This document shows positions 8,605 to 17,028 of a stretch of DNA of 50,957 nt, in pieces. Numbering within the stretch: position 1 is the stretch's first letter; every line of letters starts with the position of its first letter. A program made the position numbers and the translations under genes. Below the pieces are notes generated by a model. The model did no database searches and had not been told where the DNA came from. It saw only the letters and a program-made list of their open reading frames with translations. The DNA comes from an uncultured Eubacteriales bacterium (GTDB lineage Bacteria; Bacillota; Clostridia; Oscillospirales; CAG-272), in the NCBI GenBank assembly GCA_934476315.1, contig CAKSNQ010000009.1, forward strand, positions 1-50,957, in the 5' to 3' direction.

Positions 8605-9051
8605 ATGAATCAAGCATCCCACGCATCAGCGCCGGACATGAGCGGCAGAGGATATCTGATCGTCCGCGTCAGTACGGCGCGCGGTGCCATTCCCATCGAG
8701 GGGGCGCGAGTGACCATACGAACCCACGAGCCGGAGGCGGAAATCCGCGGTGTCGTCATCCGTGTTCTGGTGTCCAACCGGGACGGAAATACAGAGACCA
8801 TCGCCTTGCCCGCGCCGCCGCGCGCCGCCAGTATGGACCCTTACGGAGAGTTGCCGTTCACGACCTACAACATTGACGTGGAAAAAAGCGGATATTATCC
8901 GCTGTATTTCAGCAACGTCCCCGTCTACGACACCATCACCTCCATTCAGCCCGCCGTGCTGATTCCGATTTCCGAAAACGGGAACACGGACAACGCCACA
9001 CGGGACAACGGCATCTTTAACGAAACCACCAACCCCAATCTTCGGGCATAA
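8605..9051 (+). CDS. SleC N-terminal-domain protein (carboxypeptidase-regulatory-like fold)
   Basis: 148 aa. It resembles the N-terminal prepeptide/beta-sandwich part of the clostridial cortex-lytic enzyme SleC: G-x-L-I-V-R-V-S-T-A-x-G-A-x-P-I-E-G-A near the start, then TIALPAPPRA, then Y(N)I-V-K-G-Y-P and TSIQPAVLIP. In characterised SleC this segment is fused to the catalytic and binding domains; here it is its own gene ending 11 nt before the catalytic gene, whose ribosome site overlaps its stop. AAAGGAGG precedes the ATG at good spacing. There is no export signal, as expected for a protein made in the mother cell. It may be a chaperone-like or anchoring partner for the downstream lytic enzyme. 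The homology call rests on memory of the SleC sequence. Confidence 0.7.
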   Translation: MNQASHASAPDMSGRGYLIVRVSTARGAIPIEGARVTIRTHEPEAEIRGVVIRVLVSNRDGNTETIALPAPPRAASMDPYGELPFTTYNIDVEKSGYYPLYFSNVPVYDTITSIQPAVLIPISENGNTDNATRDNGIFNETTNPNLRA

Positions 9052-9062
9052 GGAGGTCAGCC

Positions 9063-10472
9063 ATGCCAAATGCCGAGCTTCCGTACATCCCCGACAGGAT
9101 CACGGTGCACTTGGGTGCGCCGGACGACAGCAGTGCGCAGAACGTGACTGTCCCCTTCGTCAACTACATTCAGAACGTCGCCTCCAGCGAAATCTACCCG
9201 ACCTGGCCCGAGAGCGCCCTGCGCGCCAACATCTACGCGCAGATTTCCTTCGCGCTCAATCGTATTTACACCGAGTACTACCGCTCGCGCGGCTACGATT
9301 TTGACATCACGTCCTCCACCGCCTATGACCAGTATTTTGTCAACGGGCGGGACATTTTCGAGAACGTCGCTCAGATTGTCTCCGAAATATTCAATACTTA
9401 TATCCGTCGGCAGGGCGCCGTGGAACCACTGTTCGCTCAATACTGCGACGGCATCCGCGTCACCTGCCCCGGCGGGCTGTCCCAATGGGGAAGCGTCGAG
9501 CTTGCCGAGGAGAGTCTCACCCCGTTCCAGATTCTTCAATACTACTACGGAGATGACATCGAGCTGGTGCGGAATGTCCCGGTCGGCGTCCGGCGGTCAA
9601 GCGCTCCGCGCTTTGCTCTGCGGACCGACAGCACCGGAGATGCCGTGCGCACTCTGCAAATCCGCCTGAACCGCATTTCAGACAACTTCCCATCCATTCC
9701 GAAGATTCCCTACACCGACGGCATTTTCGCCAAGGACACCGAAGCGGCGGTTCTGCGCTTCCAGGAGGTATTCAATCTGACGCCCGACGGCATCGTCGGC
9801 AACGCGACCTGGTATGCCGTGGAACGCATTTACGCCAGCGTCAAGCGGCTCAACGAACTGGATTCCGAGGGCATTGCGCTGGAGGACGTGACCAAGCAAT
9901 ACCCTGAGCTTCTACGCGAGGGCGACACCGGAAACGGCGTGAGCAATCTGCAATATTTCATCGACTATCTCTCCGCATACTACGATACCATCCCACCGCT
10001 CGCCATCGACAGCATCTTCGGTCCGGCGACGCGGCAGGCGGTCGAGGCGGCACAGCGCACCTTTGGTCTGCCCGTGGACGGCATCGTGGGCGAGATCACG
10101 TGGAATTCCATCGTGCGTGCCTATCTCGGCATTGTCTCAACCATTCCGTTCCGGTACACCGAGGGCAACGTCCTGCCCTATCCCGGCTACCCCCTGCGCC
10201 GCGGGAGCGAGTCCGATGCCGTCCGCGTGTTGCAGGAATATCTGAACTACATTTCCCGATCGTTCAGCGAGATTCCGCAGGTCAACCCCACCGGATATTT
10301 CGGCGCGCGCACGCAGGAGGCAGTCATCGCCGTCCAGCGCCTGTTCGGACTGCCCGAGAGCGGGATCGTTTCTGCCACCACGTGGAACGCCATCACCGAC
10401 CTGTACAGCGATCTGTACAACGGCAGTCGTCTGAACGACGGTCAATACCCCGGCTATGAAGTCGGCTCCTGA
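9063..10472 (+). CDS. SleC-like spore cortex-lytic enzyme with peptidoglycan-binding repeats
   Basis: 469 aa. Residues about 25-165 form a SpoIID/SleC-type lytic transglycosylase domain: N-V-A-S-S-E-I-Y-P-T-W-P aligns with the SpoIID active-site segment, making Glu43 the likely catalytic acid, and the STAYDQ and QYCDG motifs follow. The rest carries three peptidoglycan-binding (PGB-1) repeats, each with a G-D/S-x-V-R-x-L-Q start and a D-G-I-V-G-x-x-T-W ending (about 185-265, 280-360, 375-450). Members of the SleC family degrade cortex peptidoglycan during spore germination and are normally activated from a zymogen. AAGGAGGTCAGCC precedes the ATG. It is co-transcribed with a separate SleC N-domain gene before it and another binding protein after it. 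No Csp serine proteases are visible nearby, so activation must be encoded elsewhere or differ. Confidence 0.8.
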   Translation: MPNAELPYIPDRITVHLGAPDDSSAQNVTVPFVNYIQNVASSEIYPTWPESALRANIYAQISFALNRIYTEYYRSRGYDFDITSSTAYDQYFVNGRDIFENVAQIVSEIFNTYIRRQGAVEPLFAQYCDGIRVTCPGGLSQWGSVELAEESLTPFQILQYYYGDDIELVRNVPVGVRRSSAPRFALRTDSTGDAVRTLQIRLNRISDNFPSIPKIPYTDGIFAKDTEAAVLRFQEVFNLTPDGIVGNATWYAVERIYASVKRLNELDSEGIALEDVTKQYPELLREGDTGNGVSNLQYFIDYLSAYYDTIPPLAIDSIFGPATRQAVEAAQRTFGLPVDGIVGEITWNSIVRAYLGIVSTIPFRYTEGNVLPYPGYPLRRGSESDAVRVLQEYLNYISRSFSEIPQVNPTGYFGARTQEAVIAVQRLFGLPESGIVSATTWNAITDLYSDLYNGSRLNDGQYPGYEVGS

Positions 10473-10493
10473 GGGAGAGGAGGTAATACATTC

Positions 10494-11018
10494 ATGAATT
10501 CTACCCATCCGACAAACCGCGATGCGGTCCGCAATCTCCAGCGCTACCTGCTCCAACTGTCCTTCGGCGACGACAGGATCTCCCCGCCGCCCGTCGACGG
10601 CATTTTTGACACCGCGACCGAGCGCTCCCTCATGGACTACCAAAAAACCAAGGGTCTGCAACCGACCGGACGCGCCGACTACACCACATGGACGCTTCTG
10701 TACGAGGACTACCTGGCGTCGCTGATTCTGAACGACATCCCGCGGAGTCTCAACACCTTTCCGCGGTTTCCCGAAAGCTACTCCGTCGCCGGCGGCGCGC
10801 AGGACCCGCTGGTTCCTCTGCTCCAATTCATGCTCAACGAACTGCGCCTGACCTACGACGGTATCGACGCCATCCCGATCACAGGCATCTTTGACGAGGC
10901 GACCGAGACGGGCGTCGCCGAATTTCAGTCCCGCAACGGGCTTGACCCGACCGGAGAGGTCGACAAGCACACGTGGAACGCCCTTGTGGATGCCTACAAT
11001 CAGCAGGAGTCCCAATAA
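10494..11018 (+). CDS. Peptidoglycan-binding-domain protein, cortex-lytic operon
   Basis: 174 aa containing two PGB-1 repeats (about residues 5-70 and 95-168), each ending in the T-x-x-A/D-Y-x-T-W or E-V-D-K-H-T-W type signature. It has no catalytic domain and no signal peptide. GGGAGAGGAGG lies upstream of the ATG and the gene begins 21 nt after the SleC-like gene, so it belongs to the same operon. It is closely related in sequence style to the repeats of the neighbouring enzyme. It may help to target or retain the lytic enzyme on cortex peptidoglycan; that role is inferred from context only. Confidence 0.8.
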   Translation: MNSTHPTNRDAVRNLQRYLLQLSFGDDRISPPPVDGIFDTATERSLMDYQKTKGLQPTGRADYTTWTLLYEDYLASLILNDIPRSLNTFPRFPESYSVAGGAQDPLVPLLQFMLNELRLTYDGIDAIPITGIFDEATETGVAEFQSRNGLDPTGEVDKHTWNALVDAYNQQESQ

Positions 11019-11041
11019 TTCCCCGACGGCATAAGACGAGC

Positions 11042-11101
11042 TTCCGTTGTCTACAATATACAGAGAAAGAACATGTGTGTCGGGGCACACAACGGAAAGG
11101 G
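11042..11101 (+). promoter_or_regulatory. Inverted repeat and possible -10 in the clpC leader, overlapping the ribosome site
   Basis: TTCCGTTGT (11042-11050) is perfectly complementary to ACAACGGAA (11089-11097), and the second arm includes the start of the GGAAAGG ribosome site (11094-11100). Inside the loop a GTGTG/CACAC hairpin occurs (11075-11090). A TACAAT box lies at 11052-11057 but its -35 is poor. In a read-through transcript from the cortex-lytic genes the long stem could hide the clpC ribosome site. No CIRCE or CtsR box was seen. Confidence 0.4.
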
Positions 11102-11111
11102 TGTACTGTTT

Positions 11112-13634
11112 ATGATCAATCATCTGACACCGAAAGCGGAAGCCGTTCTGAACCTATCCATGGAAAGCGCGCGGGAACTGGGGCATACCTATATCGGTTC
11201 CGAGCACCTGCTCCTCGCACTTTGCGGCGTGGAGGACGCGATCGCGTTTAAAATTCTGGAGACACATGGCGTGCGCGCGGCGCAGGTGCGGGAAGCAATC
11301 ATCACCTCCACCGGCGTCGGGGCGCGGAGCACCGTCACCCCGGCGGATATGACCCCGCGCGTCCGCAAGCTCATCGAGGGGGCGGCGGTGGAAGCGATGA
11401 AGGCGGGGCAAAGCCGCATCGGGAGCGAGCATCTGCTCCTCGCGCTCCTCAACGAGCGCTCCTGCGTCGGCGTGCACCTTTTGGAAACTCTCGGCGCGCC
11501 GCTGGGCGACATCCGCGCGGACATCCGGAATTTTCTGGCACTTTCCGGCAAGGCGCACTCCGCGGCGCTGTCGATGCGCGAGACCGGCGCCCCGGGAGAC
11601 AAGGGGCACAAGGAGACCACGCTGGAGACCTACGGGCGTGACCTGACAGCGCTCGCCGCCTCGGGGCAGATTGACCCCATGATCGGGCGGGAGGAGGAAT
11701 GCGAGCGGTTGATTCAGATTCTTTCCCGCCGGAACAAGAACAACCCCTGTCTGATCGGCGAACCGGGCGTTGGAAAAACCGCCGTGGTCGAGGGGCTGGC
11801 AGAGCGCATCGTGCGCGGCGAGGTTCCGGAGCATCTCAAAAATAAGCATATCCTCTCGCTGGACATGGCGGGGATGTTGGCGGGCGCCAAATACCGCGGA
11901 GAGTTCGAGGAACGCTTCAAAAACGTCCTCGGCGAAATTACCGCGCAACCGGAAAACATTCTGTTTATTGACGAAATTCACACCATCGTCGGGGCGGGCG
12001 CGGCAGAGGGTGCCATTGATGCCGCGAACATCATCAAGCCGGCGCTGGCACGCGGCGAGATGCAGGTCATCGGTGCCACGACACTGGCGGAATACCGCCG
12101 TTATATTGAAAAGGACGCGGCGCTCGAGCGTCGGTTCCAGCCGGTCGTTGTCAAGGAACCGACCGCACAGCAGAGCGAGCTGATCCTCCGCGGACTGCGC
12201 GAAAAATACGAACAGCATCACCACATCCGCATCAGCGACGAGGCATTGCACGCGGCGGTCACGCTCTCCGTGCGCTATATTCCCGACCGCTTTCTCCCGG
12301 ACAAGGCGCTGGACCTGCTCGACGAGGCGGCATCGCGCCTGCGCATCCGGACGCAGGAAAAGCCGGAGAGTCTGCTTCTGCTGGAGCAAAAGCTCAAGGA
12401 CGCCACAGCCGCCAAGGAAGCCGCCATCATGCAACAGAATTTCGAGCGTGCCGCCGCCCTGCGGGACAGCTGCCGCCGATATGAGAACGACATCGCCGCG
12501 CACCGGGCGGCATCGGAGTCGGGTGAGCAGGAGGGCGCGGTTCTGAACACGTCGCACATCGCCGAGGTCGTGACGCAGTGGACGGGGGTTCCCGTGTCCG
12601 AGCTGATGAGCGGAGAGGGCGAAAAGCTCCTGTCCCTGGAGGAGGAACTGCGACAGCGCATTGTCGGGCAAGAGGAGGCAATCCGCACGCTGGCGCAGGC
12701 AATCCGCCGCAGTCGCACCGTGCTCAAGGACCCGAACCGTCCAATCGGCTCATTTCTGTTCATCGGACCCAGTGGGGTCGGGAAAACAGAGCTTTGCCTG
12801 GCGCTGGCGGCGGCGCTGTTCGGAACGGAGGACGCGCTCATCCGGCTGGACATGTCAGAATATATGGAAAAGCACAGCGTCTCCCGCATGATCGGCTCGC
12901 CGCCCGGGTACGTCGGCTTTGAGGAGGGTGGACAGCTGACCGAAAAGATCCGGCGGCGTCCGTACGCAGTCGTTCTCTTCGATGAGATTGAAAAGGCGCA
13001 CCCCGATGTGAGCAATCTGTTGCTTCAGATTCTGGAGGACGGCTGTCTGACGGATTCGCAGGGGCGGCGGGTGGACTTCCGCAATACCGTCCTCATCCTG
13101 ACCTCGAACATCGGCTCCGGCGCCCGGGACATGGCGCATCCGCTGGGCTTCTCCACGCTCCCGGCGGACGTAACGCGCCGGGAAGCCGTCGACGAATTTC
13201 GCCGTGAAGAACTGAAGCGCGCGTTCCGCCCCGAATTTCTCAACCGTATGGACGCCATTCTGACATTCTCGCCGCTGACGCGCGAGCAGCTTCTCCTCAT
13301 CGCCCGCCACATGCTCGATAAATGCCGCGAGCGCCTGCGCGCCCTTGACATCCATCCGGAATTTGACGAGAGTGCCGTCAGCGGCATTGCCGACGCCGCC
13401 AAGGACCCTGCGATGGGGGCGCGCCCGCTCCGTCGCGCGGTGACGCAAAAAGTCGAAAACCTGCTCGCCAACGAAATGCTGGCAGGTCGGCTGACCGCAG
13501 GGGACCATGTTCTCATCCGCTGTGAGAACGACGTCTTTTTCTGCGAGCCGTCCCCCGCCGCCCCACAGCCGCCGCGAGGCGAATGTGAGGCGGTCGGGCG
13601 GGAAACCTCTGCGGAATATGAGAAAAAAAAGTAA
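11112..13634 (+). CDS. clpC: ATP-dependent Clp protease ATP-binding subunit ClpC
   Basis: 840 aa class I Clp/Hsp100 unfoldase that unfolds damaged or tagged proteins and feeds them to ClpP in the cytoplasm. It has an N-domain with two Clp-N repeats (about 1-145), the first AAA+ module with Walker A GEPGVGKT near 216-223 and FIDEIHT, a short middle domain with a UVR-like motif (NFERAAALRD) typical of ClpC rather than ClpB, and the second AAA+ module with GPSGVGKT near 552-559 and the C-terminal D2-small domain. The start at 11112 fits the family N-terminus (hydrophobic-LTPKAEAVL) and has GGAAAGG at 10 nt. Unlike the usual arrangement there is no ctsR, mcsA or mcsB beside it; it lies behind the spore genes. 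Confidence 0.93.
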   Translation: MINHLTPKAEAVLNLSMESARELGHTYIGSEHLLLALCGVEDAIAFKILETHGVRAAQVREAIITSTGVGARSTVTPADMTPRVRKLIEGAAVEAMKAGQSRIGSEHLLLALLNERSCVGVHLLETLGAPLGDIRADIRNFLALSGKAHSAALSMRETGAPGDKGHKETTLETYGRDLTALAASGQIDPMIGREEECERLIQILSRRNKNNPCLIGEPGVGKTAVVEGLAERIVRGEVPEHLKNKHILSLDMAGMLAGAKYRGEFEERFKNVLGEITAQPENILFIDEIHTIVGAGAAEGAIDAANIIKPALARGEMQVIGATTLAEYRRYIEKDAALERRFQPVVVKEPTAQQSELILRGLREKYEQHHHIRISDEALHAAVTLSVRYIPDRFLPDKALDLLDEAASRLRIRTQEKPESLLLLEQKLKDATAAKEAAIMQQNFERAAALRDSCRRYENDIAAHRAASESGEQEGAVLNTSHIAEVVTQWTGVPVSELMSGEGEKLLSLEEELRQRIVGQEEAIRTLAQAIRRSRTVLKDPNRPIGSFLFIGPSGVGKTELCLALAAALFGTEDALIRLDMSEYMEKHSVSRMIGSPPGYVGFEEGGQLTEKIRRRPYAVVLFDEIEKAHPDVSNLLLQILEDGCLTDSQGRRVDFRNTVLILTSNIGSGARDMAHPLGFSTLPADVTRREAVDEFRREELKRAFRPEFLNRMDAILTFSPLTREQLLLIARHMLDKCRERLRALDIHPEFDESAVSGIADAAKDPAMGARPLRRAVTQKVENLLANEMLAGRLTAGDHVLIRCENDVFFCEPSPAAPQPPRGECEAVGRETSAEYEKKK

Positions 13635-13651
13635 AAATTCTGCGATACCGC

Positions 13652-13679
13652 TTGCAAATCCGCAGAAATCTGTTATACT
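13652..13679 (+). promoter_or_regulatory. Sigma-A promoter for the XRE/TPR regulator
   Basis: TTGCAA (13652-13657), 16 nt, TATACT (13674-13679), with TG one base before the -10. It lies 48 nt ahead of the regulator ATG and just after the clpC stop. Confidence 0.65.
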
Positions 13680-13726
13680 AAAGGCAGTGGCTCTGCGGAG
13701 CAAAAAATATGTGCGGGAGGTATCCT

Positions 13727-14842
13727 ATGCCGGCTTCAACTGCTTTTCCCACCAAGTCCATCGGTGAAAATATCAAACGGCTGCGAAACGAACGAAAGAT
13801 CACACAGGAAACGCTGGCGTCCTACCTCGGCGTTTCCTGCCAGGCTGTCAGCAAATGGGAGCGTGGCGACACCTCGCCGGACATTGGCATGGTCATCCCC
13901 ATCGCCAACTTCTTTGAGGTGTCCGCCGACGAACTTCTGAACCTTGCCCCGGCGCGCCGCGAGCAGGAGATTCTGTCCTGCCTGCGTGAGCTGGAAACTC
14001 TGCGTGCGCAGGGGGAAACCGGACAAGCTCAGGCGAAAATCCGCGCGGCATACCTGCGCTTTTCCGACGATTTCCGCATCGCGCAGGCATATCTGGACGA
14101 CCTGTGCGAGGACGCGTCCGTGGAAAACGGTTATCTGACGCATCGCGAGGAGATCGAACGGGTGTGCCGGGAGCTTCTGGAAAGCTGTCCGACCGAATCC
14201 GTCCGCTACCATGCCTATGACACGCTCGCGCGCCTTCATTATTACGAGGAGCAGGACGCGGAAGTCGAAGAGACGCTGGCGGTCTTCCCCTCCACGTTTG
14301 AAACCCGTCTGCAACGCCTCACCACGCTGTATGAGCCGGGAAGCGCGCAGGCGCTGACCTTCGGGCGTCGGAATTTCGCTGAATTGCTGGAGGCGTCCGT
14401 GCTTCAGATTGAGCACATCGCGCTGGAGGACCCCGCGCTCAACCGCATTGACCAGATTGCCCTGCTCAAGCGCGCCATCGCGCTCATTGAGAGCTTCCTC
14501 CCCGACCGGGATTACGGATTTTTCCACTACTATCTGAGCGATCTGTGCTTCTGGATCGCCAATCGCCACATGATGACGGGCAACCGTACCGCCGCCATGG
14601 AATACATCGAGCGCGCGTTCTCCCACGCGGGAGCGTACGACAAAATTCCGGAGTCGTTCACCTACACCTCCCCGATGCTGCGCGGCGTGGTCTTCCGCCG
14701 CGAGGAGCGCGGAGCCGCTGGTACGGAGCGCAAGGTGCAGAGCCAGCTTTACTATCTGCGCAATACCTGTCGCAAGCTGTACGAGCCGCTGTTCGACACC
14801 GACGGCACCATTCACAAAATTCTGCAGATTTACGGCAACTGA
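13727..14842 (+). CDS. XRE-family DNA-binding regulator with a TPR-like C-terminal domain
   Basis: 371 aa. The N-terminal 65 residues are a lambda-repressor-type helix-turn-helix (IGENIKRLRNERKITQ, then SYLGVSCQAVSKWERGDT with the recognition helix). The remaining 300 residues are helical with repeated Leu/Ala/Tyr heptad-like patterns, resembling tetratricopeptide-type bundles seen in large cytosolic XRE regulators that bind signal peptides or partner proteins. GGGAGG lies 6 nt before the ATG at 13727. It is monocistronic. The target genes are not identifiable; autoregulation is common in this group but no clear operator repeat is visible at the promoter. Confidence 0.8.
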   Translation: MPASTAFPTKSIGENIKRLRNERKITQETLASYLGVSCQAVSKWERGDTSPDIGMVIPIANFFEVSADELLNLAPARREQEILSCLRELETLRAQGETGQAQAKIRAAYLRFSDDFRIAQAYLDDLCEDASVENGYLTHREEIERVCRELLESCPTESVRYHAYDTLARLHYYEEQDAEVEETLAVFPSTFETRLQRLTTLYEPGSAQALTFGRRNFAELLEASVLQIEHIALEDPALNRIDQIALLKRAIALIESFLPDRDYGFFHYYLSDLCFWIANRHMMTGNRTAAMEYIERAFSHAGAYDKIPESFTYTSPMLRGVVFRREERGAAGTERKVQSQLYYLRNTCRKLYEPLFDTDGTIHKILQIYGN

Positions 14843-14932
14843 CAAAAGGAGGTCGCCCTTTTGCCGCTGAAAAAGGCAGAAAAATGAAAAAGCCGCAAGC
14901 CGTGCGGACGCGACAACGTTCTTTTTTCATTC

Positions 14933-14961
14933 AAAAACGGCGGTCAAAGACCGCCGTTTTT
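14933..14961. terminator. Bidirectional intrinsic terminator between convergent genes
   Basis: AAAAACGGCGGTC, loop AAA, GACCGCCGTTTTT: a perfect stem with A- and T-runs on its flanks. It terminates the XRE regulator and, on the other strand, the membrane protein gene at 15008. Two small palindromes (14962-14974 and 14996-15009) follow. Confidence 0.8.
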
Positions 14962-15007
14962 GGTGGGAACCACCGGAGTCTTGCGGCATTGCGCCGATCT
15001 CCGGAGA

Positions 15008-15547
15008 TCATTTATCTGTTTTATTGTTATTGTTCGGCGTCCGCAAAAGGCGGATGTCGTAAAGCCCGAAAAGGTACGCGACCGTCGCCGTCAGAATGGC
15101 GGGCAACGGGATCAGGTAATACAGGAACACGTGCGTATTGAGCGCGACGCCGCCGATGCGCATGCTCAGCACTCCGAGGTACATTCCCTGCAAAAGCCCC
15201 GACAGGAAAGTGCAGACACCGCCGACGGACGAGCCGATCGTAATGCCGATGGCAAGGAGGTAGTTGACCACGCCCGCCATAAGTGCGATGTACAGACCGG
15301 TCAGCGGAATCCGCCGCTTACGTCCGTACTCGACCGGAATTTTGTCCTTGGAGCCAAGCTCCCAAAGCATGGTGTAAATCAAAAAAAGGTAAAACACAAT
15401 CGCGACAATGCTCGTAATCAGCCGCAACGTCCGGTTCTCCGCCTTGCCGCAGGCAAGCGCCAAAGAAAATCCGAAAATGCCGATGGCAAACTGATTCAGA
15501 AACATTTTGACCGCGTCGTAGGAGTGTTCCTTGATAAAATTTCCCAT
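15008..15547 (-). CDS. Small integral membrane protein of unknown function
   Basis: 179 aa with four likely membrane helices (about residues 18-36, 44-64, 86-125 as one or two helices, and 140-162), a basic segment DKIPVEYGRKRRIP in a cytoplasmic loop, and an Asn-rich tail. I do not recognise the family. GAGGG lies 8 nt before the ATG, and a good sigma-A promoter is just upstream, so it is a real, separately expressed gene. The neighbours (regulator, recombinase) give no hint of function. Confidence 0.7.
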   Translation of the reverse strand: MGNFIKEHSYDAVKMFLNQFAIGIFGFSLALACGKAENRTLRLITSIVAIVFYLFLIYTMLWELGSKDKIPVEYGRKRRIPLTGLYIALMAGVVNYLLAIGITIGSSVGGVCTFLSGLLQGMYLGVLSMRIGGVALNTHVFLYYLIPLPAILTATVAYLFGLYDIRLLRTPNNNNKTDK

Positions 15548-15594
15548 GCAATTCCCTCTATCGTAACGGCTTCGCCGCTGGATTCATTGCCAAC

Positions 15595-15623
15595 ATTATA
15601 TCGGCTTTTTTCCCGTATTGCAA
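15595..15623 (-). promoter_or_regulatory. Sigma-A promoter for the membrane protein
   Basis: Minus strand TTGCAA (15623-15618), 17 nt, TATAAT (15600-15595), about 48 nt upstream of the start codon. Confidence 0.7.
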
Positions 15624-15754
15624 GGGATTTTCATAATTGTTTACATTTTATTTGCGAAACCGCAAAAGTTTAAAAAAGCAAAAATTCCGGCAAATGGCAC
15701 ATTTTCTGGAAGTCCGGCATTCCCGTCTGTGTGAAACCCGAGAGGAGGCACATC

Positions 15755-16819
15755 ATGTATTCCGAAATATCCACCGAGGAATTTTCCGACATCGTGCGCG
15801 AGTTCGCGGCGTACAAGCTCGGCATCCAGGGATGCTCCCGCAAGACCGTCGAGGAGTATCTGATGGATCTGCGGACATTTTTCCGTTTTCTGCTGGCACG
15901 GGAGCGCGGAATCGATCCGGAATCCGACGAATTTTTGGAAATCGACGTGCGGCAGATCGATCTTGCCTACCTCTCCCGCATCACCCCCGGAGACATCTAT
16001 GATTTCCTGGTCTACTCGGGCGACACGCGCGGCAACCGCTGGTCGGCAAAGGCGCGCAAGCTGTCCTCCATCAAGGGGCTGTACCGCTACCTGGTCAACA
16101 AGCGCAACTACATAGAAAAGAATCCGGCGCAGAACATCGAGTCGCCCAAGCCGAAAAAGGCGCTCCCCAAGGTGCTGTCACTGGACGAAAGTCTGGAGCT
16201 TCTGCAGAGCGTGCAGAACGACACCGAATCCAAAAATCGCGTGCGTGACTTTGCCATTCTGACGCTGTTTCTCAACTGCGGCATGCGACTCTCCGAGCTG
16301 GTCGGCATCAACTTGACCGACATCGACCCGGCGCTTCGCTCCCTGCGCGTCATCGGAAAAGGAAGCAAGGAGCGGGTAATCTACCTCAACGATTCCTGCC
16401 GTGAGGTTTTGCGTGCGTACCTGGCGGAGCGCAACGGCGCGAAGTACGCCAATGTCCACACCAAGGCGCTGTTTCTGAGCAACCGGCAGGAACGCATCAG
16501 CGTCAAGACGGTTCAGCACATTGTCTACAAGTATCTGAACGCCGCGGGTCTGGAGTCCAAGCACTATTCCGTCCATAAGCTCCGCCACACCGCCGCCACG
16601 CTGATGTACCAGTCAGGTGAGGTTGATGTGCGGGTGCTCAAGGACATTCTCGGGCACGAACAGCTCAACACCACGCAGATCTACACGCATGTCAGCGACG
16701 AAAACATGGAAAACGCCATGGCGAAGAATCCGCTCGCTCATGTGAAAGTCAAAGCAAAAAAGGCGGAGGATGCTCCCCCGCCCGATGCATACGACGACAG
16801 CGCCGGGGCTGTTAAATAG
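15755..16819 (+). CDS. Tyrosine recombinase, XerC/XerD-like
   Basis: 354 aa site-specific recombinase. The N-terminal SAM-like core-binding domain (about 5-130) is followed by a complete catalytic domain: Arg178 (GMRLSEL), Lys202 (GKGSKER), His274 and Arg277 (HKLRHT), His301 and nucleophile Tyr310 (QIYTH). All six residues are present, so it should be active. AGAGGAGG lies 7 nt before the ATG at 15755. No integrase-type arm domain, excisionase or attachment site is nearby, which favours a housekeeping Xer-type role in chromosome dimer resolution over a phage or element integrase. An acidic/proline C-terminal tail extends beyond the usual Xer end, and the last four codons and the stop lie inside a dispersed repeat (16805-17006). 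Confidence 0.88.
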   Translation: MYSEISTEEFSDIVREFAAYKLGIQGCSRKTVEEYLMDLRTFFRFLLARERGIDPESDEFLEIDVRQIDLAYLSRITPGDIYDFLVYSGDTRGNRWSAKARKLSSIKGLYRYLVNKRNYIEKNPAQNIESPKPKKALPKVLSLDESLELLQSVQNDTESKNRVRDFAILTLFLNCGMRLSELVGINLTDIDPALRSLRVIGKGSKERVIYLNDSCREVLRAYLAERNGAKYANVHTKALFLSNRQERISVKTVQHIVYKYLNAAGLESKHYSVHKLRHTAATLMYQSGEVDVRVLKDILGHEQLNTTQIYTHVSDENMENAMAKNPLAHVKVKAKKAEDAPPPDAYDDSAGAVK

Positions 16820-17006
16820 CCTGATGTTTTGAGGCAGCCCCGCAAAAAGCCGATCGGGATTCCGGTGTTTTTGTGCGATCTTGGTCGTTTATGCCCCGTA
16901 TTCCTGGCTCTACACCCTTTGGGACGGCAAAACGGCGGCGTCCAGCCGCCGAGATCAACGTCGTCGGGGGTGTTGAAAAATTCATTTTGAATTTTTCAAC
17001 TCCCCC
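16805..17006 (+). repeat. Dispersed hairpin repeat, copy 2 (full length, about 202 bp)
   Basis: It starts with a GGGGCTG...CAGCCCC hairpin (16805-16841), then the CGATCGGGATTCCGG segment, CTTGGTCGTTT, the GGCAAAACGGCGG...CAGCCGCCGAGATCAACGTCG core, and a right hairpin GGGGGTGTTGAAAAATTC...GAATTTTTCAACTCCCCC (16966-17006). It lies between the convergent recombinase and uxaC genes. The left hairpin overlaps the recombinase stop codon, and the right hairpin ends 22 nt from the uxaC stop. Confidence 0.88.
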
Positions 17007-17028
17007 GTTCTTTTGATGCGAAATGCGA

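Noticed and set aside
11154..12671. A 505-codon open frame opposite clpC
   Set aside because: Antisense shadow of the AAA+ domains without start signals.
14884..15141. A small plus-strand frame starting with an AT-rich MKKPQAV after the XRE gene
   Set aside because: It runs through an intrinsic terminator and antisense to the membrane protein gene, and looks non-coding.
15755..16819. Idea that the tyrosine recombinase marks an integrated mobile element
   Set aside because: No direct repeats, tRNA-linked attachment site, excisionase or cargo genes are found around it; flanking genes are housekeeping or metabolic.
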